64,000 nt of DNA. Origin: Lathyrus oleraceus (Eukaryota; Streptophyta; Magnoliopsida; Fabales; Fabaceae). The translations under genes and the position numbers were made by a program. The stretch lies in NCBI RefSeq assembly GCF_024323335.1, contig NC_066579.1, positions 236,581,475 to 236,645,474 on the forward strand, given 5' to 3'. Position 1 is the first letter of the stretch. The number at the start of each line of letters is the position of its first letter. This document shows, piece after piece, positions 12,102 to 23,273 of the stretch. The notes beneath the pieces were generated by a model. It had not been told where the DNA came from. It worked only from the letters and a program-made list of their open reading frames with translations, and did not search any database.

Positions 12102-12287
12102 CTTTGCAACCAACCCCCTTACCTATAATCTCTGGCATTTTATTAGTTTTGATTTGAAAATTTCTTATCTTTGGGTTTTGTTCGTACTTTTCCCTTTTCC
12201 TTTGGAAACAATAAAAGTATGGTGGCGACTCTGGTTTTATTGACGTTAAGCTTATCCATAGTTTAATGATCATGAATTTACCACTAC
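12102..12287 (+). repeat. LTR 3'-end fragment of an Ogre of the E4 type
   Basis: The sequence repeats the last part of an LTR: AACCAACCCCCTTAC, AATAAAAG, TGGCGACTCT at 12233 and AATTTACCACTACA. It is the inverted counterpart of E4's own LTR end at 15707-15893, and a diverged neighbour of the last 190 bp of the E1 LTR. Two similar LTR ends therefore lie in tandem and a third lies inverted 3.4 kb away. It is probably a recombination scar. Confidence 0.65.
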
Positions 12288-12315
12288 AATCATGGATTGG
12301 TGCCATATCTACGTT

Positions 12316-13047
12316 TTACTTATATTTCTTGAGGAAGGCCTCGCCTAAGTCGTTGAAAGTACGAACGCTACCACTGTCTAAACCCATGTACCAACAGAGT
12401 GCGACACTGGTCAGACTGTCTTGGAAATAGTGGATGAGCAATTTATCATTATCTGTCTGGGTTGACATCTTGTTGGCGTACATCACAAGATGGCTCAAAG
12501 GACAAGTATTTCCCTTGTACTTCTCAAAGTCAGGGACCTTGAATTTGACAATTTTCACATTGGGCACTAAGCAAAGTTCAGCGACACTCTTCCCAAACAA
12601 ATCTTTACCCCTCAGGGTCTTCAATTCCTTTTTCATATCTTGAAATTGGTCTTTCATTTCATCCATTTTCTTAAACATATCATGGACCTCATACGACTCA
12701 GAATGATAAATAGTTTCCTCAACACGAGGCAAATCATGCACAGTAGGAGAAGGAGTTGACATGACCGAGCGAGATGTCGGCATAAGAGCAATAGTAGGAG
12801 CATAACCTTTAGGCACATAATTCGGAGGCATTCCCCACAGGAATCCAGAAGGCATAGTTTGTGCAGGCTGGCTGACAAGAACCACAGACACTGGCGTTGG
12901 GACGATCTCTAAGATGATTATCCTTTATTACGGAGTTGCAGGAGTTTGAGCCGCTTGACTCTAAGCTGCAATAAGTGACTCCATCAGAGTGGTGAGTCTA
13001 GCAACTTCTTCCTTGAGCTCACAGTTCTTTTGTTCCAAATGATCCAT
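12316..13047 (-). pseudogene. Ogre gag N-terminal part (E4), truncated
   Basis: The start ATG is at 13047 (minus). A heptad-like N-terminus follows (MDHLEQKNCELKEEVARL), then three in-frame stops near 12960-12925, then an open stretch to 12316. The open part shows the family core: DLPRVEETIYHSE, LRGKDLFGK, CPLSHLVMYANKM, a W-x-G-L motif and FNDLGEAFLKKY, i.e. the retrotransposon gag capsid domain. The homologous part of E2 is at 24816-25260. Everything after the capsid helix region (zinc knuckle, protease) is absent. In life, Gag assembles the cytoplasmic particle around element RNA. This copy is dead. Confidence 0.85.
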
Positions 13048-13399
13048 ATTTTTTTGATGATCCGCGCGAGTATCATATTGATAAGTTAACTTGTCTGATA
13101 CAAAGATGAAGAACAATGAGACATCTGGCCGAAGGGCTAGAAGGCAAGAAACTTGCGATGAAAATGATGCATGAATGCAATGTTTTTGATTTTATTTTTC
13201 AAGGAACATTCAAAGTCTTACTTGTAAATATTTCAATAATAATAATCAATAATATCATTTTGAATTGACCATAAAATCTCATTTTTATTCATAAAATTTG
13301 GAAGGTTTACACTGAGTACAATTTCAGAAACCAAAATACAAATACAAGAGAAAGGGAAAATATCATCCTAAGGATCCCTAGAAACTACATCAGATGAAA

Positions 13400-14846
13400 T
13401 AGCCAAAGGTGTGTACTTTCTTCGAATGTGTCTGATCTCTGACTCATAAGCGGTCTTCATATGAGCTTTCTCTATGACGAGCTGATCGACGGTCTTCTTC
13501 CAAGCACCGGAAGGCTAAGGAATACTAGAGGAAAATAAATCCTCTGGATATCTCTCTCTTCACTGCATGCTCTTCAAGAATCTCGATGAGTGCATCTTTG
13601 TCTTTTAACTCAAATTACAACTCCACTTGCTTTTGATTTAAAGCATGGAACCGTTCTTCCCAAAGGTCCCTCTCTTGCTTCATCTTAGCTAGTGCGTCTT
13701 CAAACTCCTCTACATATTGGTTAGGGAGAGTTGATGGCTCATCCACAACCATAGACATAGGTCTTTCGCAGGCATACGACATCTTAAGCTCTCAAGCTAT
13801 CTTCTTCACCCAACTAGTGTAAAGCTCTAAAGCTACACAATTGTATGGTCCAAGCTCAGATCTTCCCTTCCTATGAACATTATGCCAAGCATGCTCCCTT
13901 TCTATGAACATTATGCCAAGCATGCACCATCCTTCCTTCCAAATTTTGGGGGTCTTTACCCTCTTGATAGAACATACCTTCTAACTGAATGTTATTAGGT
14001 TTGTCCTTCAAAGGGAACCCAAGCTGACGACGAGCCAAAGCAGGGTTATAGTTGATTCCTCCTTGTGTACCAATGAGAGGCACATTAGAGAATTCACCAT
14101 AAATGTCAATAATCTCCAAGCCATCATATGCAGGATCATACCAAGTAATATCATAATTAGTGAGAGACATAAGTCTCTGAGACCACTGTAGACATTTCTT
14201 GTTCTTTAAGAAGACTGGTGTCTGAGGCAAGTCTGAAATAAACCACTTGTACAGAGAAATATGTGTCACCCAACAAAGTTGGAACATGATTCCCAATCAA
14301 GAAGATTCTAATGGCGTTAACATCAACAAAGTTGTCAATGTTAGGGAAAAATGCTAAACAATAGATAAGTAAGACAAAAATGGTCTTGAAGGCGTCCATA
14401 CTACAAGATTGAGCAAAAGTAGTAGCTCTCCCAATCAAAAATTAGAAGTCAAGCCTCAAATCCCTCATTTCTTTGTCATATTTGCATCGATCTCAGATTT
14501 CTTCAAATGAAGAGCATCATTTATGACTTGAGATTTTAGAATCTCCTCTAATCCACTAAAGGAACCTTGTTAGATATGGGTATACCCAAGAGATATGCAT
14601 ACTATTCCAACATGGGGGCATAAGTTGATAATCGGGAAAAGTGAAGCACCGATAGAGAGGATCATAGAACTGAGCCAATACACTGAAGAGTCCTTCAACC
14701 ACCTCAGTACACAGCACAGATAAAACTTTTCCAAGACGTTCCTTGAAATCCAAGGGATCAACTACAAAGGATGTTATTTTCCTTAACTCTTTTAAATCTG
14801 GACATCTGAAATTGTACTTCTTAGTGTTCCTTCGTCCACAATCCAT
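13400..14846 (-). pseudogene. Ogre ORF1 (plant-mobile-domain-like), broken (E4)
   Basis: The ATG is at 14846 (minus). Recognisable blocks run in at least three frames: CFTFPDYQLMP at about 14640, FFPNIDNFVDVNAIRIFLIG and VPTLLGDTYF at about 14350-14270, LMSLTNYDITWY and NVPLIGTQGGINYNPALARRQLGF at about 14160-14000, then a charged coiled-coil tail to about 13400 with further stops. The same blocks occur in E3 ORF1 (42939-44578) and in E5 (61200-62847). The PTLEEY / LIG....NYNP pattern resembles the plant mobile domain family, by recollection only. The role of ORF1 in Ogre is unknown. Confidence 0.75.
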
Positions 14847-15679
14847 GGTCTGAAAGTATTTGCAGATACAACCTTAGTTCCTTGAAATTTTATTTATGTG
14901 ATGAATGTTATGATGCGCATGTATGCATGAATGTAATAATCACACACAAGGGATCACACAGAAGGAAAACACAAACAAATAGCAAGGGATGGATCAAGTC
15001 ATCGTCAAGATCAATCATCCATTTTGGTGGATTATGGTTTTCACCTGATCAACACCTAAGTTCCATTGATATTGATGATAGCTGATCGGATCAACCAAGA
15101 ATCAAAGGGTTTGTTGTGAGTCACGAGCATGGAGTCAGGTTAAGAACCATCCCAAAGGAGTGTCCTAAGGATAAATACATGTAGATCATGTTCTAAAAAG
15201 TTCCCAGAGTCGTGATCCCATCCATCGGATACTATAGGTTTAGATGACTGACTCATCAACCTATAATATTCTCAAGAGAAACTCGTCTGAGTGTAGTATC
15301 GCGTAACAACTGTTATCAAGTCAACACTTGAACAGTCTCATAACTACGTCCTAAATAGGCCAAGTTAAGGTAAATATTCTACGGTCCTCAGCTTCTCGGA
15401 CTTCCAGGTCGGAAAAAGTAATATCTATCCACAACTTACTCGTGTGACTTCAGTAATTCCAAAGGGGTCTCCACTGAGTGGACGAATCTCACGCCAACTC
15501 GTTAAGGACTACTCCACATGAGTCGAACATGACTATACCATCCTCCTATCTTAGATTGCAATCAAGTTTGGGTTAGAACTTATCTCACCACACATATACG
15601 ATATATACAAACACACAAACATCAATAATCAACAAATACAATACACATAAAAAAGTAGGCTAAACCCACTGAGGAATAC
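14847..15679 (-). other. Untranslated leader of E4
   Basis: It lies between the primer site and ORF1, with no gene. Its position and length match the leaders of E3 (42133-42938) and E5 (62848-63706). Confidence 0.55.
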
Positions 15680-15697
15680 TCCCCAGCAGAGTCGCCA
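15680..15697 (-). promoter_or_regulatory. Primer-binding site, tRNA-Arg type (E4)
   Basis: On the minus strand it reads TGGCGACTCTGCTGGGGA, identical to the E3 and E5 sites. It is complementary, with one difference, to the 3' end of plant tRNA-Arg as I remember it (CCCCAGCGGAGTCG plus CCA). tRNA-Arg is the reported Ogre primer. Confidence 0.8.
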
Positions 15698-15706
15698 CTT
15701 TCTTTA

Positions 15707-16943
15707 CGTAGCGGTAAATTCATAACCACTAAGTTATTGGCTAACTCAATGTCAATAAAACAAGAGTCGCCACCGCGCTTTTATTGTTTCCAAGGTAAAG
15801 GGGAAAAAGTACGAACAAAACCCAAAGATATGAAGTTTTCAAATTAAAACTAATAAAATGTCAGAGATTACAAGTAAGGGGGTTGGTTACACAGAGGGAA
15901 GGTATTAGCACCCAAAGTGTCCTAGGTACTCTTAGGGAGCCCTTTTTGTGTGTAAGTGTTTTGGTTAAAAAATATGTTTTGCTAAAAAAAAGAATGAGGG
16001 GATGAGAAAAGAAATCATTATTTACAATTTTGTGTTTGGCAAGACCTTTGGTCTTATGCCTACGTACCAACATATAAATGAGGGATCAAAACCTCATAGT
16101 TCGTGGTAAAAATTTCAAAATGGGTGGATTAATTTTAATAAAAGCTTAAATATCTTTTGTTATCAATGGAAGAATACTCAACCAATCATCCACCGATAAT
16201 GAGGGCTCTACAACATTTAAGAGAAAGGGCTCCAACTTGGATTTAATCAACAAGTATGCCATTAATCCTTAATAAATGGAAAGTCTTACAATCAATATAT
16301 CATGGAATTAGAGAATTATATCTCAACCAAAGATAACTCAAATCTAAATGCTCTCTTTTTAAAAGTTAAAAGGAAAAGGCACAAAGTGGCCAAAACGATT
16401 AGTCGAGGTTGTTAGTTCTTTTTGCCTTTTTGAAAAATAAGGTCAATATGATTAAGCTCATTTACAAGTTTGATTAAGAAAATATTTTGAAAATCAATGG
16501 CATAAGGCCAAGGTTTCTAATCATTAAAACAAGTCTAAGTTGAAAAACACAAGCAAAGAAGTTTTGAAAATGAGAGGGAGAGATTTTAAAATTAAAGAAG
16601 GAGGAAGAGATGAAGGGACTATCCTAGACAAGATTTAAAAGTTTAGAGTTGAAAAGCTCTAACCAATGGGAAGCATCCACAAGACAATAGTGTCAGATAG
16701 AAACCCATTTCCTTTGGATTGCTAAGCAAGCAACAAACCCATAATCATCCAAGCATTTAATAAGAAGACCAATGGTATCAAATAAAGATAACCAAACATC
16801 CAAGCAAGCACTCTAAAGCAAGCAATTTTCAATGTCTTTTAGATGTATCAGATGAAAGTCCCTTTTGAAACATACTCAAAGAGAAAGCATCAAATGATGT
16901 TAATAAGATAAAAATAATAATTCAGATAGAGAAAAGAATGAGT
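15707..16943 (-). repeat. 5' LTR of E4 (3' portion), cut by the copia element
   Basis: From the LTR end (minus: ...AATTTACCGCTACG) it runs rightwards for 1.2 kb as A-rich sequence without a gene and stops at the copia LTR start. The U5 decamer AGAGTCGCCA (the start of the primer site, reversed) is at 15763-15772, and an AATAAAAG signal precedes it in the transcribed sense. The exact LTR terminus is uncertain, because nine bases separate CTACG from the primer site. Confidence 0.65.
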
Positions 16944-17913
16944 TGTAAGAACAAGACTTTGTATCTACAATTCATCTATAAGGTTTTGATGATAACAAAT
17001 GATGAAACAAATTGGTACCCTAACATAATTTATCTAAGTGTGTAGGGCTCTAATCCAAAAAGGGTCAGATAGACATATATATGATATACATGCAAGTCCA
17101 GAATGACCACTTAGAAGTTATTCAAGCACAGGCTCTGACTCTGAACCAAAGGAAGTGCATAAGTTCTACTATGAAAGAAGTTTCAAACACTCTGAATCTG
17201 AACAACACACTCTAGGGTCTGATTCTTTGTCACTATGAAGTAATCACTATCAGAAAGACATCAAGAACCTCCGAAGTCAATCAGCCTTTAGTAACTATAT
17301 GAAGATACACACGCTGAACAGAAACATCTGATCTCTGCACACTTTGACTCAGAATGTTCACTAAGACTTAGCTGCAAATCTCTATATAAAGGGTGGATCA
17401 TCTTCATAACAAAACTCAAATCTCTATATAAAGGGTGGATCATCTTCATAACAAAAAAAATGAAGCACATAAGAATACAGCAACAAAACTCAAAACTCTT
17501 TTGTTCTTTCTAATTCTCTTTCACATGAGTTTTTGCTCTAAGCATGGAATATTTTTCTATTCTCATATTGTGTAACTTCTGTTTACTTAGAAGCACTAAG
17601 CACATAACTGTATTTTTCATTACTTGTTGAATATTCCTCAAGTGACTTGTGAAGTCTGTAAACTTGAGAGGGCTAAGAGATCTTTATCCTCTTAGACTCT
17701 CTTCGTTGTAATCTTTAAAGATTAGTGGATTATGTCCTTGTTGAAGGCAAAATCATCTTGGTCGGGTGGACTGGAGTAGCTATGAATTTCGAGCGAACCA
17801 GGATAAACTTTTGTGTCAATAGTATTATTTTTTGCGTGTGTTTTATTTGCAAAAGTTTTTATTATCTATGGAAACAATTCAAACCCCCCCTTTATTATTT
17901 TTCTCTACCTTCA
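16944..17913 (+). repeat. 5' LTR of the copia element
   Basis: It begins TGTAAGAACAAGAC and ends CTACCTTCA just before the primer site, about 970 bp. The end, with a C run followed by TTTATTATTTTTC, is typical of copia LTRs of the Angela/SIRE type. There is no partner LTR in the window, so the start is approximate. Confidence 0.65.
17375..17458 (+). promoter_or_regulatory. Tandemly duplicated TATA-box unit in the copia LTR
   Basis: A 42 bp unit occurs twice in tandem, each copy with CTATATAAAGGG. The TATA boxes are at 17383-17390 and 17425-17432. The two copies are nearly identical, so the duplication is recent relative to the age of the element or is maintained. Confidence 0.75.
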
Positions 17914-17915
17914 AT

Positions 17916-17927
17916 TGGTATCGGATC
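17916..17927 (+). promoter_or_regulatory. Primer-binding site, initiator-Met type, degenerate
   Basis: TGGTATCGGATC lies two bases after the LTR end. The usual copia site is TGGTATCAGAGC, so two or three positions have decayed. Confidence 0.7.
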
Positions 17928-17997
17928 TTCGGCTCTGTTATTGAATTTCCAATCAAACACTTAACAGTGTAGAGAGATCCAGCATGAGAAAAACATT

Positions 17998-19424
17998 ATG
18001 GGCAACACCAATGAAAGAGACAGTTACAATGTAAAACCTCCAGTTTTTGATGGAGAAAAATTAGATTATTGGAAAGACAAAATCGAAAGTTTCTTTCTGG
18101 GTTATGACGCTGACCTATGGGACATAGTTACTATTGGCTATGTACCTCCTGTATCTGATGTCGGTATTGCTAGTACCAGAAACAAGATGACTGATGACTA
18201 GAAACGTGACTTCAAAAATCATCACAAAGCCATAACAATATTGTTGAATGCCATTTCCTACAATGAATATGAAAATGTCACCAACAGGGAAACTGCTAAA
18301 GAAATACTTGACTTCCTAAGGATGACCACGAAGGCAACTCACAAGTCAAAGAGACAAAGGCTCTGGCTCTAATTCAGAAGTATGAAGCTTTCAAGATGGA
18401 GGACGATGAAGCTATAAAGGTAATGTTTTCTAGATTTCAAACTTTAATTGCAGGACTCAAGGTTCTGGACAAAGGCTACACAACTGCATATCATGTCAAG
18501 AAGATTGTCAGAAGCTTGCCAAAGAAGTGGAGACCTATGGTCACTTCATTAAAACTATCAAAGGATCTAAACAACATAAGCATAGAAGAACTCTTCAGCT
18601 CTCTCAGATGTCACGAGATAGAACTTGAGGAAGATGAGCCCCAAAAGAAGAACAAATATATAGCTCTGAAGTCCAGATCTGAGAGACGCAAACCAGAAAG
18701 GAACAAAGCCCTCCAAGCTAAAGAAGAAGATAATGACGACTCTGAAAAAGACAATTCTGAAGATGAGGAAGAGTTATCCCTTCTAACTAGAAGAGTAAAA
18801 CAAATCTGGAGAAAAAGGAATAACAACTTCATAAGACCAAGACCCAAGGGAGATTGCTCAGAATCAACTTCCAAACGCAAATCAAACAAAGAGGTAACAT
18901 GCTATGAATGTAAAGAACCAAGTCACTACAAAAATGAATGCCCAAAGCTCAAGAAAGAAAGCTCCAGGAAAGAAGGATTCAAGAAAAATTCCTTCAAAAC
19001 TAAGAAGGGACTCATGGCCACCTAGGACGACTCTGAATTTGACGCCTCTGAATCAGACTCTGAAGAAGAACAAGAAAATGTGGTATTCATGGCTACTACG
19101 GTTGGAAACTCATCAGAGAGAGAATCTGATCCTGAAAAGGTATATTCTGATCTTTCCCGCTCTGACCTTGAATCTTGCATATCTGAATCTCTAAGCTCAT
19201 ATCAGAAACTTAAAGCATTAAAAAGGGTCCTTGAAGGAACCATTGAAGAATGTGATAAGCTTGAAATAATAGTTTCTGAATTAAAGGATGACATTCTGAT
19301 TTTGGAAAGAGAAAAAGAATCTACAAATAAACAATGTTTAAAACTTGGAGAAGCTCTATCTCAAGCCCCACAAACTTCTAAACAATTATATATGAATATG
19401 AAAAGGCATTTCAAAAGCCTCTGA
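17998..19424 (+). pseudogene. Copia gag
   Basis: It starts ATGGGCAACACC. The N-terminal part (FDGEKLDYWKDKIESFF) is the common copia gag opening. A TAG at 18199 replaces Trp, and a frame change near 18320 is needed to reach the next part (18396-19025). That part holds an acidic/basic stretch and a canonical zinc knuckle CX2CX4HX4C (CYECKEPSHYKNEC) near residue 300. A TAG at 19023 (from TGG) interrupts it. A coiled-coil tail (about 19080-19424) follows in the same frame. It binds and packages RNA in the family. Not functional here. Confidence 0.85.
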
Positions 19425-19499
19425 AAAATGGGATAGAAAGAAGCAGAATGGTCTCTATGATTTACAGAGTCAGTCAGAATAAGAAAAAAGGAATAGGAT

Positions 19500-22400
19500 A
19501 TGATTCTAATGAAGACAAACACATATCTTCTACATATGATAAACCTAAACCCCCCATTTTCTTATCACTACACACATGCACAAACACAAAGTTTTACTAA
19601 TGCTAGAAAACCCAAAGTTTCAAAAAACTCTGGGAGAACTAATCACAAAGGACCCAAAAGACTCTGGGTACCAAAGGGTAAAATAGTTTATGATGTAGAT
19701 ATCCTATGCAGTAGAGTTAAGACACCAATCATGGTACATGGACTCTAGATGCTCGCGACACACGACAGGAAGAAAGCATATGTTCCAAAGCCTAGAACTT
19801 GAAGATGTTGGCTTCGTAGGGTTTAGAGGAAATCAGAAAGGAAGAATTCAGAGGCTCCGGAACCATCGGTAATGGATCTCTTCCCTCTATATCTGATATT
19901 CTCTATGTAAAAGGATTAATGCATAACCTGTTATCAATAAGCCAATTAAGTGATAACGGTTATGATATAATCTTCAATCAAAAAACATGTAAAGCAATTA
20001 GTCAGAACAATGGAACAGTTCTATTCACTGGCAAGAGGAAAAAACATTTACAAAATTAATCTTTCAAATCTAAATGATCAAAATGTAAATTTTTTAATGT
20101 ATGTAATTGAAGAGCAATGGGTATGGCATAGACGCTTGGGCCACATTAGCATGAGAAGGATTTCTCAGCTAAATAAACTCGAGTTAGTCAGAGGTCTACC
20201 TAAACTGAAGTTTTCTTCAGATGCTCTGTGTGAGGCATGTCAGAAAGGAAAATTTTCAAAAACCTCTTTTAAAAATAAAAATGTTGTTTCTACCTCTAAG
20301 CCTCTAGAACTTCTTCACATTGACCTGTTTGGACCTGTTAAGACAACTCTAGTCAATGGAAAGAAGTATGGACTGGTCATTATTGATGACTTTAGTCGCC
20401 GGACATGGGTAAAATTTCTAAAGCACAAGAATGAGTCACACATTGTATTCACTAGCTTCTGTTCTAAAGTGCAAAACAAATTTGACTCTAAAATCATCAG
20501 AGTCAGAAGTGATCATGGTGGCGAATTCGAAAATAAGTTCTTTGAGGAACGTTTTGTTACAAATGGAATATCCCATGATTTCTCCTGTCCTAGAACTCCA
20601 CAAAAAATGGGATTGTAGAAAGGAAGAATAAGACACTCCAAGAAATGGCCAGAACCATGATTAACGAAACAAATGTGGCTAAGCACTTTTGGGCTGAAGC
20701 AGTAAATACAGTGTGCTATATTCATAATAGAATCCCTATAAGACCTATTCTGGAGAAGACTCCTTATGAATTGTGTAAGGGTAGTAAACCCAACATTTCT
20801 TACTTCAATCCTTTTGGATGCCCCTGTTTTATTCTTAATACTAAAGATCATGTGAATAAGTTTGATTCAAAAGCACAAAAAGGTATTATGTTATGATACT
20901 CAGAACGCTCTAAGGGCTATAGAGTATACAACACAAAAACCAAAATTATGGAAGAATTAATACATGTCAGATTTTATGATAAGCTTGACTCTGAAAAGTC
21001 AAAGCTAGTTGAAAAACTTGCAGATTTGGAGATAACTCTTGCAGGTTCTGATGAAATGACTAAAGAATCTGAGGAAGCCGAAAAGAAAAATCCAGAAACA
21101 ACTAAACTCTCAACTATCCAGAAAAGATAAAGAATTCGTCCAAACATCTCTGAAGATTTGATTATGGGAAACAAGGATGAACCTGTCAGAACAAGGCCTA
21201 CATTCAAAGCACCTGAAGAAACCCCTATGGGATTAATGTCTCTGATTGAGCCTACTTCATCTGATGAGGAACTTCAAGAAAACGATTGGATTCTGGCAAT
21301 GAAAGAAGAACTTGATTAATTCTCAAAGAATGACGTCTGGGATCTGGTCCCAAAGCCAAAAGGAACTCACGTTATTGGAACAAGATGGGTATTCAGAAAC
21401 AAACTAAACGAAAAGGGAGAAGTTGTCAGAAAGAAAGCACGACTGGTAGCACAAGGTTACAGTCAACAAGAAGGGATTGACTACAATGAAACCTTTGCTC
21501 CAGACGCCAGGTTAGAATCTATTCGCTTACTTATATCATTCGATGTAAACCACTCCGTCAAATTATATCAGATGGATGTCAAGAGCGCATTTCTTATTGG
21601 TTATATTTCAGAAGAAGTGTATGTTCACCAACCTCAAGGTTTTGAAAACTCTAAATGTCCAGAACATGTTTTTAAACTGAAAAAAATCCTTGTATGGTCT
21701 AAAACAAGCTCATAGAGCTTGGTATGAAAGACTAAGAAACTTTCTTCTGGAACATGATTTTATTAGAGGAAAGGATGACTCTACACTTTTCTGTAAAAAC
21801 ATTAGAAATGATCTCATGATATGTCAGATATACGTTGATGATATAATTTTTGGTTCAGCTAACCCCTCTATTTGTCAAGAATTCTCTGAGTTAATGCAGG
21901 CAGAATTTGAAATGAGTTTGATGCAAGAACTAAAATTCTTTCTGGGAATTCAAATTAATCAAGCTTCAGAAGCTACATATGTATACCAAAGTAAATACAT
22001 AAAAGACATTCTGAAGAAATTTGAAATGTCAGAATGCAAACCAGCAAAGACACCCATGCATCCAACCTGCATTCTGGAGAAAGAAGAAGTAACTCAAAAG
22101 GTTTGTCAAAAGCTCTATCGTGGTATGATAGGCTCTTTTCTCTAATTGACGGCTACATGGTTAGATATTCTTTTTAGTGTACGTCTCTGTCCCAGATTCC
22201 ATTCAGACCCAAGGGAATCTCATTTAACAACAATTAAGAGAATCCTACGGGATCTGAAGGGAACACCTAACCTTGGCCTAATGTATGAGAAAACATCAGA
22301 GTATAGACTATCTGGATATTGTGATGCATATTATGCAGGAGACAGAATGGAATGTAAAAGCACATCTGGAGACTGTCAGTTCTTGGGAAACAATCTTATA

Positions 22401-22778
22401 TCCTGGGCCAACAAAAGACAATCAACCATTGCACTTCCTACTGCAGAAGCAGAATATATATCAGCTTCTCTATGCACTACTCAGATGCTCTAGATGAAGA
22501 ATCAACTAGGAGATCTTCAGATATATAAGAGTAACGTTCCTATCTTCTATGATAATACTGCTTCCATTTGTTTAAGTAAGAACCCTATTCTGTATTCGAG
22601 AGCAAAGCACATAGAAATAAAAGATAATTTTATCAGAGACTATGTTCAGAAAGGGGTAATCTCTTTAAAATTTATAGATACAGACTATCAATGGGATGAC
22701 ATCTTCACAAAACCCCTTGCTGAAGATAGATTCTCATTCATTCTGAAACACTTGAAAATTGAAAATTTTCCAGAATGA
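19500..22778 (+). pseudogene. Copia pol (protease, integrase, RT, RNase H)
   Basis: The protease remnant is at about 19732; the active site reads DSRCSRHTTG where the family has DSGCSRHMTG, so it is broken. Next come the gag-pre-integrase module with HHCC (WHRRLGHIS...CEACQKGK), the integrase core HIDLFGPV and VRSDHGGEF, and an insertion frameshift near 20608 just before the catalytic Glu. RT covers about 21290-22145 with YVDD at about 21830 and a frameshift near 21690. RNase H (GYCDAYYAGD, STSG) follows, and the end is at 22776-22778. In-frame stops lie at about 20893, 21128, 21317, 22143 and 22491. The order PR-INT-RT-RH is copia. Dead copy. Confidence 0.9.
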
Positions 22779-23273
22779 ATCAAACGTGTGCTTCTCTGAA
22801 ATGGCAAAATAAGGTTTTGAACGTAACGTCTAGTGTCTGGACCTGAATCTGATACTTCTACCAGTTAGAAGTCATCTGAATCAGAAATCCTCAGGATCCA
22901 ACCTTTTGGTATTCCTGAAGATCAGATAGATCAACATGTGGTTTCTCTTGCATCTGACCTTGGATCTTCTAGACACCTGTCTAGCAGAAATCAAGAGACA
23001 GACCCTTGAGATCTCCTCGAGCAGTATGCTGATTTGTGGATTAGACATGCATCATTAGTTGTAATTAATTTCTCCCCTAGCGTGTCAACCCTTTTTCTGT
23101 GCCATCATTAATTTCAACTGCTCCTCTTCCATCTAACGCTGCCATTTTGCATGCCCCTCGTTTGTACTTATAATTACCACACTTCACACTTTCACACTTT
23201 TCACTCACATCCTACACAAACCTCTCTCTCTCAAGCATCATCTACGTTCTTCAACAACTTCATCCCCTTCTTC
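22779..23273 (+). other. Spacer between copia pol and the extra ORF
   Basis: No gene is visible. The last 100 bases are C/T-rich (TTTCACACTTTTCACTCAC, CTCTCTCTCTC), like a 5' untranslated leader before the ATG at 23274. Confidence 0.5.

Larger units (their letters stand above)
12288..16943 (-). mobile_element. E4: truncated Ogre-like element, reverse strand
   Basis: Read on the minus strand the order is LTR end, tRNA-Arg primer site (15680-15697), leader, ORF1 and gag, stopping inside gag at about 12316. Protease, pol and the 3' LTR are missing. The 5' LTR is cut at 16943 by the copia element. ORF1 and gag both carry stops and frame breaks. The left edge abuts an inverted LTR end of the same type. 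Confidence 0.75.
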
